From: Bimuria novae-zelandiae CBS 107.79
Taxonomy: Eukaryota > Ascomycota > Dothideomycetes > Pleosporales > Didymosphaeriaceae
Direction: 5' to 3'
DNA: 64,000 nt
Assembly: GCA_010015655.1 (NCBI GenBank)
Contig: ML976669.1
Span: 62,001 to 126,000, forward strand
The stretch's first letter is position 1, and the number at the start of each line of letters is the position of its first letter. Under the pieces are notes generated by a model. The model had not been told where the DNA came from and made no database searches. It saw nothing but the letters and a program-made list of their open reading frames with translations. Positions 36,060-48,070 of the stretch are shown here, one piece after another. Position numbers and translations under genes: made by a program.

Positions 36060-39000
36060 CTTCTCTAGGGGGGCGACCCCGCCTCTTGGGCTCCTGTCTA
36101 GGGCGACCTTTAGTCTCCTTGTCTAAGCCCTTTAGGAACTGCTTTATCGCCCCTTTAGAGATCTCCTCTGTAGACAACTACTGGTTCTTATCGCTATCGT
36201 ATCCTTTCTACTTAACTTTATACAGCTATTCTCTGTCCTGGAGTACCCTAGATCTAATTCCTTTAATTAGGTATATATCCTCCCCTGCTTATAGTATAAT
36301 AACCTTAGGCGGGCTTTGCTCCCGTTATAGCAGTCCTTCTAGGGCTACTTGGTTTAGGAGAGACACATAGAACACTAGGTAAATATTAAAGTCCTTTAGC
36401 AGCTCTAGCTCATATGCCTGTTAACTAATCCGCTGTTTTACCCTATAGGGACCCTAGGACTTATAGTTAAGTTTCTTCTTAGGCCTAGTTAACCGTATGT
36501 TACGGGCGTCGAGGTATACCATGTCCCCTACTATAAAGGTTTAGGCCTTATGCTTCCTATTATACCACGTCGCCTGGTACGCCTATGCCCTAAGGATCGC
36601 TTAGGTCATCCAGGCCCTAGTCTAGGCTAGAACTACCGCTCTGGCCCTTACCATAGGTACTAACCCGCGCAGCTGTACTTCTCAGGGCAGGCCTACTATT
36701 AGTAGATTTAGGCCATACACTATAATAAATAGCGACACTCCTGTAGAGCTATGGATGCTATTGTTATACGAATATTCTGCTTCGGATAGAAGGTCCGCCC
36801 AATTAGATTATTCGTAGTTATAGAACACTCGAAGGTACTATTTAAGCATTTAGTTCTATCGTTCTGTCTATCCGTCTGTCTACGGGTGGAAGGCAGTAAA
36901 AAGGAGTTACTTAGTTCTTAAATATTAAGTAAAGGTGCTCTAATAAGCTAATATAAATAGGCTGCCTTTGTCCGTAACTATTAACTTTAGAGGGCTATGT
37001 AGGCGCAGAACCTCTTTCTTAAAGACCTTAGCTAGCTTTACTACCTTTAGGTCCTTTCGCGTGGGGATGTAGTGTGCCATCTTAGAAAACTAGTTAATAA
37101 TTACTAGGATGCTATTATAACGATAGGCTCTAGATTTACTCTTAGGTAGATTTATTACTATATTTATAGCAATGTCCTCCTAGATGCCCCTTAGGACTAG
37201 TAGGCTATTAAGTTGGCCGTGCGTCGCGTGTTAGACAGGTTTCGCCCTAGAGCACGCTTAATAGGTCTAGACATAGTCCTTTACGTATTATTAGATACTA
37301 GGCTACTAGAACTCCTGTAGCACTAGCTCTAAGGTCCTAGTAAAGCTAAAATAGCCCGCGAGGGGGTTATCGTGGCATTATTAAAGGACGTGTACCCTCG
37401 CTAGAGGTGGTACGTATAGCCTATTCTTATACTGTAATAGGTTGGCCGGTCTAATTATCTAGCGCTTTAGCCATTCCGGCTTTGCTATCTCTGGCCCTTA
37501 GAGGTACTAGAGGATTCGTTCTATAGTTTCGTCCCCCTAGCTATTTCTCTTTAATAGCTCTACTATAGGGTAAGCGCTTGCTAAATTGTTTGCCGCCGCC
37601 TCCTTAGTTACTAACGTTCTAGGTCTAGCGACCCTTGTTGCTGCTACTAGTCTAGGGCTTCTTGCCTACTTTAGTAGTTATAGGCTACCTGCCACGCCTG
37701 CTTTGTCTAAAGCGTTACCTTTTAGCTATAACTTATGCTATAGGGCCTCGAGGAGTTTCTGCTAGGAACTACCTATTCCGCCTAAGCTTGTTTCCTCCTC
37801 TAACTTGTAGTCGGGTCTCCGCGATAGTCTATTAGCGGGATTTATCCTTCCTAGATAGTGTTTAATTTTAAAATTAAACGTTATAAGCTATTCGGCCCAC
37901 CTTGCCTGCTATCTAGTTAGGACTTTTATAGACATAAACCCTTGCAGGTTGGCATAATTAGTTAAAAGCTTAACCTTTTTACTAACACCCTCTAAGTAGT
38001 GTCGCTAATACTTAAAAGCTTTAATAATTACTAGTAACTCGCTATTATGCGTGTTGTAGTTTCGTTCTGCCTAGTTTATCTTACGCGAATAAAAAGTAAC
38101 TAGGTGCTATTATAGCTTCCTATGTTTGTCTAGTTGTGGTTGGCTTAAGATACCCGAGATTACGAAACCTAAAGCGTTAGTTTCCACTCTTAAGGGTCTT
38201 TTAGGGTTAAAGTAGGCTAGCAAGGGCCCTTGCATAAAGCTCTCTTTTAGCTAGTAGAAGGAGGCCTTAGCCTGTTTTAGTAGGCTTATTATAACTAATT
38301 CCTTAAGTCTCTATTACTATCTACCCTTAGTGGCTCCCTCTAGCCTTCTCGTTAGGGCGTGAAGGGGTGCCGCCACTCGAGAGAATTCTTCTATAAACCT
38401 TTAATAGTAGTTAGTAAAGCTAAGGAAGATCCTAACTGCTTAGACTAAGTTTAGTTTGGGCTAATTTTTTATAGAGGTAACGCGGTCCTCCTCTATCTCT
38501 ACGCTATCTAGGGATACTATAAAGCCTAGGTATCCTACCTTGCGTGTGTGGAATTCGCATTTGGATAGTTTAGCGTATAGCTGGCGTTTAATAAGGCGTT
38601 CTAGCACTATCTAAACGTGCTAGATGTGTTCCTCCTTCGTCTTAGAGTAGATAAGGATATCGTTGAGGTACACAATATAGTAGATGTTGAGAAGGTCCGA
38701 TAGTGTGTTATTAATATGGCTTTGGAAGGTCGCAGGCGCGTTTATTAAGCTAAAAGGTATTACTATATATTTGTACTATTTATACCTTGTTTAAAAGGCT
38801 GTCTTCTATTTATCTCCTGCCCTAATTCGGACGCGGTGGTAGGCGTCCCTTAGGTCTAGTTTAGTGTAGATCTAGGCATCCCCTAGTCAGTTAAGGGATT
38901 CCTGTATTAAGGGAAGTAGGTATTAGTTCTTTATTATAACTACATTTAGTCCCCTGTAGTTAACGCAGAGGTAGAGGCCTCTATCCTTTTTCTTTGCGAA

Positions 39001-41250
39001 AAGGATTAGTGCCCTGGCGCTCGATCGCGACGGTTAAATAAAGCCCTATTTAAGGTTCTTCTAGATATAGTCGCGCAGAACTGCCAACTCTAACTCTAAT
39101 AGACTATAGAGTGGTCTAAAAGGCACTTCCTTGCCTTCCTTAATATTGATCTTTATCTTGTAGGGGCCATGGTTGGCAAGGATGCTCGCGGCTTCTTTAG
39201 AGAAGGTTTCCTCCTACTGTCCCTAGTATTCTTTAGGTAGCGTCCCGGGTGGGCCTCCTAATGTGTCCTTTAGGGTAGCATACATAACAAAATAGTTATT
39301 TACTATGTCTTTAGCCGTGCTGGCGAACTCTTCTGCTAATTTAGTAGAGATCTTAGTCTATTTGCGCTTCCTATGGGCGAAGCGAATGGTCTTGTTATAG
39401 AAGTTTACGATAAGGCTCTATTCTGCTAGCTAGGGTATTTCTAGGACCATGTCGAATCCACTAATGTTACTAACTGTGAACAGGCAACTACCGCTCTTGG
39501 TTTTACCGCGACTGTCTATAATGGTGTAGGGGAGCTTCGCCTGGCCTAGAACGCCTAAGTCTTGTCCGTTTAGCGCCACGTAGCGTTTACCTTTTATTAT
39601 TATCACTACAACCTTTAACTGCTTTATTAGATTGCTGCTAACGAAATTTGCTTCGGCTCTGCAGTCTACTAGGGCTTTAATCTATTATTAGTTGCCCTTA
39701 TGCTATACTTTACTGTCTAGCGCGATTAGTAAGCTACCGCTCTTATCCCTAGGGGTCCTTACGGCTGCGACTAGTTATTATTAACCTTTATTATAGTTAA
39801 CCTTACCTGTAGACTATTAGGCCTCCTGGTCTACAGCTTGTCTTTCCCCGCCTTGGCCTTGTACTTTAAACAGGACGCCTTATAATGGCCTGGTTTGTGG
39901 TAGTAGAAGTATTAGTCCTTATCCTTATCCTCTACTGCCTAAGCCTTCTTCTTACCATCCTTATCGCGACGGTCGCTATCGTGGCGTCTCTAGTATAGTC
40001 TTATATTATTTAACCTAGATCGCTTTCGATCGCGCCTTTTATTAGCTAGCTTGTTAAGAAAGTTGTTATTAACATCGTGTATGCGTTATTTCTCTAACTT
40101 ATAAGGTTTTAACGCTTGCTAATGCATATTTACCTTTACTTCTAAGTAAAAGAGGCTCTTCTATTCGCGCAGCTGCTATTTGAGGCGTTTTTAGATTTTC
40201 TTATCTAGTGCCATGTAGAAGTTATTAATATAGTCTTTATTATTATTATCTAAGGCCTTCTCTGGGTCGCATTCCTCCTATTAGTCCTTAAGGTAGTTAA
40301 GGAGTTCTGTGGGGGTCTTCTTACCTTATTTAGCTACCTTAATTCTTTAGCGAGCGGCACTCTTTCGCTCCTAGGCTAATTCTAGGAAGTCTACTATAGT
40401 CTACTATAGAAGGTCCTAGGTGACTTTCCTGTGTTGCTTTCGCTCTAGGATCTTGGCGACTATTTAGTTCTAGTAATTACGTTGTGTATCTCCTAAGTAT
40501 CTTACTATAAACCTAACCTGCGCTTTATTAGTTTCGAGGGCGGGTAAAAAGTTAATATAGTCCTTATAGGCCCTCTTCTATAAGTTTAGTTCCTTGCGAC
40601 CCTTGCCCTTAAATTAAAGGGGTTCTAGTGGCTTTAGTAGCTATACGTCTAGGGCAGTAGCCGCTATTTAAATCTAATATTCTTTATCGCGGCTAGTGTA
40701 GGCCTGGCCTTATCTATCCTTCTTTCGCGGGCGTTAGATGCTTCTAGAGGCCCTAGATTAGTCTTAACTAGTATTGTCTAAGCTTAAGAACGCGTCTTCC
40801 GTTAAGCTATTACTTAACAGGTTATCGCTTGTGTCTTTAGCCTTATCTAGGTTGCCGTGACCCTCCTTAGGCTCTAAGGAGTTATTAGAGATGCTAGTAG
40901 TTATTATCTCGTTCCTAACTAGGGTCTTGCCTTTAGATTAGTAACGCTCTGCTATTAGGGAGGCCTTTAGTTCCTAGATACGTTGTTGGAGCTATAGTAC
41001 GCCTAGGCGTTCTTAGAGGGTAACTTCCTTTAATTATTAGTTATTATTACCGCCTATAATAGTAGGGGGGTCTTCCTCTAGGTCTGCAAGTGTCGTTAGG
41101 TCTTCTATAGGCGTTGCAACTATTAGAGGCTCTTATTTAGAGGGTCCTATAGGTGGTGACCTGCTTTAAAGGTCTCCTGCTATCTTTAAGGTCTAGCGGG
41201 TAACTCTTCGTGTTGATTCTATCGTACAGGTGAATTAGATATGAGGGGGT
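36060..41250 (-). pseudogene. Gypsy-1 gag-pol remnant
   Basis: Domains in order on the minus strand: Gag, CCHC-type knuckle (HKPGHYKASC, the first two Cys now Tyr), protease, reverse transcriptase/RNase H, integrase and chromodomain (LYKVKxKGYDSDxNQ). Nearly every expected Gln or Trp codon in many stretches is TAA/TAG. The frame can be followed by eye over long distances, so most damage is point mutation rather than indels. Boundaries are approximate. Confidence 0.85.
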
Positions 41251-41262
41251 AAGGGATTATAT

Positions 41263-41435
41263 TATAAAAAGCGCCCTAACTACGGGCGACTTAGTCTATC
41301 CACAGTACTAAGGCGATCCCTTAGAGAGGGAAGAGAAGGGCTGCGGCGAGGGAAGTAGATAGGCGGAAGGCCCGGATAGCGCCGGTCTAGAGCGGACTAG
41401 GGCCGTCGAGGGCCCTCGACCTACGACTCGTGACA
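41263..41435 (-). repeat. 5' LTR of Gypsy-1
   Basis: Ends CTCGTGACA on the plus strand, so on the minus strand the LTR starts with the canonical TGTCACGAG. Confidence 0.92.
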
Positions 41436-43023
41436 ATAACTCGCAAAGTACGACCTAAAAAACTAGCGCTTAGTAGCAATAATAAGGACTAGCGACTATA
41501 GTACTATGCCTAGCTTAAGGCTAAATATAACCTACACTTTCTACGCATTATATTCGTCTACTATAATAAGACCTCTAAGTCTATTAGCGGGAGCAATATA
41601 CGTGGCGGAAAGCAGAGGATTTTAAGACTAGTTAGATAAAATAGTAACGTCTACGCACTACCTACAACGCTACCTAAATTTAGTCTTATAATCTACGCTG
41701 CTATTTTAACTAATACTACTTACTCTTATTAATGCCCTTACGTTATTTAGGCTTAAGATAATAATAAGAGCTATAAGGACCTTATATAACGCGTCTCCTA
41801 TATAAATAATATAGTAAAGGAGGCTCTTAAGGTTAAACGCTCTCGCGCGACTATCGCTAGCACTAATAAAAAGTAGTAATTATAAGAAATTAACTATAAT
41901 ATTGCCTATAATAATAGTTAACGCCAAGCTACTAATAAGACTACTAGTAAGAAAGGTAGAGCTCTCCGCGCAGGTATCAAGAAACCTCTTACTATTAAAA
42001 AGTTCTTTAAAACAAAGGAGTTTGTATACAACAGAGGGAAGGGCATAAACGGCATCTAGTACGTAGAGAACATACTTAAGAAACACCTATTCCCTTATTA
42101 CTACGCTATACGCGATAATAACCTAGGCGTAGCTATTTATTTAATTTAAGATAATATTCGCCTACACTTACTAGATCTCTAGTACTACTAGCCAGAAATT
42201 AAAGCTCTAAGAATTAAGTTTGGCCCTTAGCCTCCTAATTCACCCGACTTACACCTAATTAAGCGCTGTTTTAGGCGTCTAGAAGGTTTTTTGGCAAGTT
42301 ACGAATGCCTATCAAGTTCTAAGGAGGCCAAAAAGGCTGCAGAACAGTACATAAAGGAGGTCTGGCAAGGTGATGAGACACTCAGGCAGTATATGGCCGA
42401 AAAGCTTCATCCTACCTACTTTATGCGCGTTGCAGAGCTCTGCGAGGACGCAGGTGGCCAGAACAACTTTATAGCATAATTAGAACATCTTATTTGGGTG
42501 TATTTGCTTATACTTTAGATGGAATTAAGATGCGCGACTTTTGAAGTTGCTACCCCTGCAGGAATCCCTGCTGCACGTGACGGCCGACTTTATTGAGATT
42601 ACCCTTTGTACATGCGGAAGCTTGAGGTATGGTCCACATGTACCGTGTCTTGGCAGCTGATGCACGCCGTCACCTCATGCACGCGCACTAATGCGGCGCA
42701 CCCATTTTCAACGTGATATATCTCCACTAATATAGACCTAATTAATGCTATAATTAAAGCAATTAAATCGCGCAAGCTAAGAGAAGATTTATTATATAAA
42801 TAATATATTATTTAGTTTAGTATTAATTAATTTATATTAAATTACTAATATAGACGCGTTACTCAGTCGCGTATAATATAGTATAATAACTAGTAAAATC
42901 TTAGCAAATAATAAAAATCTAAGCTTTTATACTATATAAAATACTTTACTAAACGTAGCCTTCTTTTTATATAGTAAATACTATAGAACTTTGCGTCCTG
43001 CATTACTTAGAAGAAAGTAAGTA

Positions 43024-44879
43024 GAGTCTCCCCCCCAGATTTGACCCAACCCCAGATTTGACCCAGTAAAATCAACTCTGCGCACGCGATCGCATTGCGC
43101 GTCGCGTGCGCTTTGCTGGCCCCTCTAATAAACTATCTACTAAACAATCCGAACCTTCCGCTTCCTCCTAACTATCTTCTTCTAGTACTACAACCTTTTG
43201 TGGGCGCCCCCTTACTTGTTTTATTATTAGCTTCGCCTCCTCCTCGCGGGCGATCTGTAACACTTCCGTTGTTATATAGATTAATTAACTTTCTAGTTAA
43301 ACTCTTTTTCCTTTCTTAGCCTTCTTTCGCTTCTAAAGAAGCTTAGACTAATCTACAATTTACTTAGCTTAAATAGCTATTATAGTATTCTATATTTTAT
43401 AGAGGCGTGTTATCCGCTCTGCGTAGCGTTTCACTGGCAAGAGGACTGCAGGATCCTCGCGAAGCAACTCTATAAATTACTTATTTAATCTTAGTAGTTC
43501 TACTAGCTCTAGAGGAGAGCTCTATAGTAAAGAGAGATCTAGATTAGTCGCTTATTATAGTGTAGCTAGGATAGGTAATAGCGGGGGCGACTTGCAAGGC
43601 AGGTTACTAAGGACGCGCATAGGTAACGTAGGCTATAAGCTAGTAGCACGCTATCTACTAAGTATATTTTTCTTTAATATTACCTTCTCTCGTGCGCAGG
43701 ATAGCAATTCTATCCACTCTAATCGCGGAATACGCTATAAGCTAAGCTAGGATATCGCATGCATCTTACAGGAGTGATACTATTTAAACGCTAAAAAGAT
43801 ACTAAGATTAAAAGGTTAGAGTATATGCGAGCAATAAGCAGGCATAATTAGAAGATTAATCTAATTTTTTATATAGTAGGCGATAAAATCTACGCGTATA
43901 TAACTTCTATATCTATTCGCGATAAGTAAACGCTGGCGCCCCGTAGCCTTATCGCGGGTTAATAGATCGAATACTCTCTTTAGCTATTCCAGACCTAGGT
44001 TATTTAATGTCTAGCTATTCTTACTAGTAGTAAAATGCTACCCTAGAAGTGATTACTTATTAATCTATCGTGTGTTAATATTATTTCTTTTAAAGATTAG
44101 AAGGGGAGCTAGCGCTTCGCCTGTAGTATTAATGCACTTAATATCTATAACTTATTCTTACTTCCTAGTAATTACTTTGTCCTTTTAAGCAGTATTAAGG
44201 TACACTAATACCTTCATAATCTGCTCCTCACTAACACTAAATCCTGACTTATCTATATTCTATATATCTAAAGGGAGGTACGCATGCTCCTCTATTTTTA
44301 AAGCTACTACGTTAAACTAGCGCTCTACACGCGCGTAGGATGCTCCTTCCTTCCGTAAATACTTAAGATGCCTAGCAAATACCCCTTCTATTTTAGGGTT
44401 CCTCTTTTAGAAACGTGTAATCTATTTATTATTAATATAAAAGAGTAATTATAAAGAAGAGGCTAGTTATAACGCGTGCGTAACGCGTGCGGCCCGTATA
44501 AGAAGGGCAAGCTCCTTTAGTATTAAGTAGGTAATTTAGGTTCTAGTAATAGTGTAGTTCTTAATCTATTATATAAGAGTCTTTTCTTCCGTGTTTAACA
44601 GGATCTAAGCTATTTCGTGGCTTGCAGACTACGTTAAGCCACTATAATATCTATAGTATAAGGTGCGTCGCGAAACTTTAAAGAAGTCTGCAGTAGAATT
44701 TAGAGAAGAAAAATCTTTATTTTAAAAGGCATATAAAGCCTTCTGTATTTGAATTTCGCGATTTAATTATCTTTTTAGTGTTTAGGGAGGCATTAGTAGG
44801 GATAACGCGTGATGCATGCGCGTCGCGTACTTTTGCTGGGTTAAATCTGGGGTTGGGTTAAATCTGGGGGGGGGGACTC
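43024..44879 (-). mobile_element. Element C: pogo/Fot1-like transposon
   Basis: 1856 bp between TA duplications (43022-43023 and 44880-44881). Termini start GAGTCTCCCCCCCAGATTTG and include two direct copies of CCAGATTTGACCCA per end. The right arm has the same sequence with GAC changed to AAC by RIP and a longer homopolymer. Inserted in element B. Confidence 0.9.
43100..44793 (-). pseudogene. Element C transposase remnant
   Basis: Starts near the ATG at 44793 (minus strand) with a psq-type HTH segment (NSTADFFKVSRRTL). A DDE core follows: an IDKSGFSVSEEQIM block near 44250 (expected DExG motif) and an ANRYRSYIRVDFI block where pogo enzymes have DGHxSH. The block after that corresponds to PxHxSHxLQPLD but is RIP-altered. 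Many stops; the 3' boundary is approximate. Confidence 0.78.
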
Positions 44880-44881
44880 TA

Positions 44882-45430
44882 TATTTTAAATTAATTACTT
44901 TATTAAGCGTAATAGTAACGCCTTAATATTACGCTAAATAATTAAAATTAATAGTAATTACTATAATACTAATTTAAAAATAAAATATAGGCTCTATTTT
45001 AAGCTTTTATATAAGAAAATTATAAAGTATAGTGTAGAGTTTTATTATTATTATAATATAAATAAGAAAGGCTTCCTCCTTAGTATTACTAGCCACTTAA
45101 AAAAGATTTTTAATAGGTCTCTATATAAGTGTTACTAAGTAAGGTAATTTATATAAAATAATAATTATAAGTAGATTTAAATTCTTACATATATATGTGC
45201 TAATAGATCTACTATTAATTTATTATTAATTTATTAATTTAATACTAGAAGCCTATAATTAAGCAAAATTTTTTTTTCTTTTATATTATAAAGTTTTTAT
45301 TACTTTATCTCCCTCTAGCTAGTTAAATAATAAGATAGGCTTTTAATAGCTTTAATAGGAGTTTAATTACTATATAAGAGAGAAAGCTAAAAAGACTTAA
45401 TAAAAATACTAACTTTTAATTTTTAATAGC
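44882..45430. other. Element B fragment between insertions C and D
   Basis: AT-rich RIP-mutated transposase segment of element B (plus strand). Blocks such as KKGFLLSITSHLKKIFNRSL correspond to KGCLLGITSRSKRIFDRPL in element E. Confidence 0.75.
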
Positions 45431-45432
45431 TA

Positions 45433-47264
45433 ACGTATTTCACCACCGAGCGGGCGGTTTTTGCTTAGCACGACCATCTCCCTTATCTACCTAAGATGTC
45501 TTAATAACGTAACGTAATACTATTTAATTAAAAAAATAAAATTAATTTTACTCTTAAAACTTATTATATATGCTAAATTTAAAGCCTCTAACGCGCTACT
45601 AGTACGTTTAGTATACCTTATTTAACCCTTAAGTATTAATACTATAGACGCGCCTATTAACTACTTACACCCCTTAATAGCTAAAGGCTTATCTTTACTA
45701 AAAAAAAAGATAGTTATTTAATATATCTTTAACGTTAATACACGAGGTTTCGCGCCCCTAAAGGCTAAGGTTAAAGATATAGTAAATAAGATACTAGCTA
45801 AGCGGGGTATAAAGCTAGTAAGTAAGAACTGGGTAGATAGGTTTGTGGCGCGTAAGAAAAGGCTTAAGATAGCGTTTAATTATATAAAGGATATCTAAAG
45901 AATTAAGTAAAAGAATCTTAAGATTATAGGCGCGTAGTTTAAGCTTATAAAAAAATAATAGCTAAGTATAGTATTTATAATAATAATATATATAACTTTA
46001 ACGAGACTAGCTTCTAGATAGGCATTATTAGCTCTATAAAAGTTAATATAGGCTTAGAGAAGCGCACAAGGCCTAATCTTATTTAGCTAAGTAATTAGAA
46101 GTAAGTAACTATTATCTAAAGTATTTACGCTACAGGATACGCGATTCTACCTTTTATTATTTATAAAAGATATATCTATATTTTAGCGTAGTATAAGGAG
46201 GTTAATATTCCTCGTAATTAAAAGCTCTTAGTCTCTAAGAATAAATAGATAAATAATAAGCTTAAAGTTACGTAGTTAAAGTACTTTAACGCGCATATAA
46301 AAACGCGTTAAGTAAAAGTATATTAATTACTTATCTTAAATAGTTATAAAAGCTATTAATCTTAGGATTTTAAAAACTACTACCTAAAATATAAGATCTT
46401 TATACTTTATATACCTACTTACTTATTATATATTTTTTTGCCTTTAAATATAGTTTATTTCTTACTATTAAAGTTAAAGTACTTTTAATATATCTAAGAC
46501 TTAGCGCGGTAATATATTTACTATATTAATAAAAAAGGCTTTTTACTAGCGTTTAAACTTATATTTTTTAATATATTTTAAGAAGAAAACTACTAAAAGG
46601 CTTTTAAAGTATTAGGGCTTATTTCTTTTGATATAGTAAAAGTTTTAAATTAACTTAATATATAATTATACACCTTACTAGAACCCCTCCCCTTTACTAA
46701 CTTAGAATAGTTAAAAATTTTAAGTAATACATACGAATTTAGCTCTTAGTTAAGACTAGTACTTAAGTCTATTAAAAGATTATTAGTTATAGTCTTTACT
46801 AGATTCTTATAACTAGTTAAGGGCGCTAAACTAATACTATACTAAAACGCGCTCTAATCTGCCTATATCTCTAAGCTTAAAAAGTAGTTAAATATAATAA
46901 CTAAAAGGAAATCGCGTAAAAGGAAGCGGCTCTAGAAAGGTAGTACCTTAGAGTATAGTAAAATAGTAAATTAGGTAGCTATAAGGCTATCTTTAACTGC
47001 GTAGCAGTCTAAGAAGGCTCGTGGTAAGGGCGGTTAAGATAGGGCGCTAGCAACTTAACGTTGCTATAGAATATATAGAGGAGCTAGACATAATGCGCGA
47101 ACCTATAGGCAGGTTAAAGAGGTAACTTCTAAATTAGAAGCTAGTACGCAGTATATATTTTTAGATAGTAGTAGTAAAGAAATTAATTCTAGGTAATATA
47201 AGACGGTCGTGCTAAGCAAAAACTGCCCGCTCGGTGGTGCCGCCCGCTCGGTGGTGAAATACGT
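45433..47264 (+). mobile_element. Element D: pogo/Fot1-like transposon
   Basis: 1832 bp between TA duplications (45431-45432 and 47265-47266). Termini start ACGTATTTCACCACCGAGCG. The right arm carries an extra tandem copy of the CACCACCGAGCGGGCGG unit that the left arm lacks. Inserted in the transposase frame of B. Confidence 0.9.
45496..47190 (+). pseudogene. Element D transposase remnant
   Basis: The plus-strand frame contains a well-preserved CENP-B-type HTH (LVSKNWVDRFVARKKRLKI near 45810-45870). It continues to a DDE region with stops at former Gln/Trp positions (IGIISSIKVNIGLEKRTR near 46017). Of a different family from A, B and E by termini. End approximate. Confidence 0.75.
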
Positions 47265-47266
47265 TA

Positions 47267-48068
47267 TAGATCTTACTTTACTATAAATTTTGTTAACTAT
47301 TATGACTAGAATAGAACCCTTTTAACTATATTTCCCCTTTATTTAATGTATATATTGTAGCCTATTAACGTATATATATTTAAGTCTTTCTTAATTACCT
47401 ACTCTAATAAGCTTAACACCTATCTTTATAAGAGCTAAAAACTATTAATAGTTACTAAAAAAGACTTCTTTATACTTTTGTAAAAGGCCTAAACTATATT
47501 AGCTACGTTATAATTAATTATTAAAACTTTTAAGTATATAAGTATCTTGCTACTAGATTCTATACTTATTTTTAAGTAATTTAATATAGAGCCCTTTCTA
47601 AAGATAAAACTATAAAAAAAAACTCTATAGTAGTACTTAGCGTATTAGATTAACATAAAATAGAGTAACTATTACACTTTACTATTAAAAATATTATAAC
47701 TAAAGAGTCGCTCGAGCTTAGCTAAATAATATACTTAATTATTATGTAAAAGTAACTTTTAAAGTACGAGAATAAGGGCCTTTAAAAGGCCCTAAATAAA
47801 AAAAATAGTATTGAATAAAAGGTAAAGTTCTACCTTTAGAGCAACCTAAGAAGTAGTATAAAAAAGTTATTTTTTAGTTACTTACTTAAATATAAAGGGT
47901 AAATAATTCTCTTAACAAAAAGCCTAAAAGGAATAACTATAACTTTAAAAAAGTAAGTAATAAGAAATATAAAAAGCTAATAAATAGCTTAAAATTTATT
48001 TATTACAGAAGAGACGCGTTACGTAAGTAATAAAAAAATATATATATTAAAAAAAAAGCTAATTAGGC
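47267..48068. other. Element B fragment between D and the MITE
   Basis: AT-rich, RIP-mutated continuation of the element B transposase with short readable pieces (RALSKDKTIKKNS near 47600). No separate gene. Confidence 0.6.
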
Positions 48069-48070
48069 TA

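Larger units (their letters stand above)
34251..41435 (-). mobile_element. Gypsy-1: chromovirus-type LTR retrotransposon, minus strand
   Basis: A 7185-bp element with 173-bp LTRs and the target duplication ATAAC (34246-34250 and 41436-41440), inserted within the transposase of element A. Reading on the minus strand, gag comes first (from about 41250), with a zinc knuckle near 39868-39912 (two Cys changed to Tyr by RIP). Reverse transcriptase follows (YLNDILIYS at 38644-38670), then integrase (HPxTDGxTER-like near 36870) and a chromodomain region ending near 36060. The interior is strongly depleted in CpA/TpG with stop codons throughout, so it is inactive. About 1.6 kb between the chromodomain and the 3' LTR is not explained by gag-pol. 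Confidence 0.93.
33826..42479 (+). pseudogene. Element A transposase, split and RIP-damaged
   Basis: Two parts: 33826-34250 and 41441-42479. Joined, they keep one frame (488 codons with stop) through HLYVIT/RKVRPKK. The first part is a fully open helix-turn-helix region (FPEIATNLGITDHACGKAFR). The second has many TAA/TAG codons where Gln or Trp would be expected. The DDE-domain tail reads PPNSPDLHLIK where Tc1/mariner enzymes have a catalytic Glu in NSPDLNxIE. Codon 42261-42263 is AAG, explicable as GAG->AAG by RIP at TpG. The final 60 codons (SYECLSSSKEAKKAAEQYIK) are undamaged. Confidence 0.9.
33677..42608 (+). mobile_element. Element A: Tc1/mariner-like transposon split by Gypsy-1
   Basis: Inverted termini start CAAAGGGTAATCTCAATAAA and extend about 31 bp perfectly on each side (33677-33707 and the complement ending at 42608). 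The TA target duplications are 33675-33676 and 42609-42610. Removing Gypsy-1 with one copy of its 5-bp duplication leaves about 1.74 kb containing one transposase frame on the plus strand. The left 570 bp and the last 330 bp are undamaged, while the part immediately right of Gypsy-1 is heavily RIP-mutated. Confidence 0.93.

Noticed and set aside
43095..43319. Plus-strand hydrophobic frame of 74 codons in element C
   Set aside because: It is opposite the RIP-mutated minus-strand transposase of element C; the Leu/Pro-rich content reflects the complement of that coding sequence.
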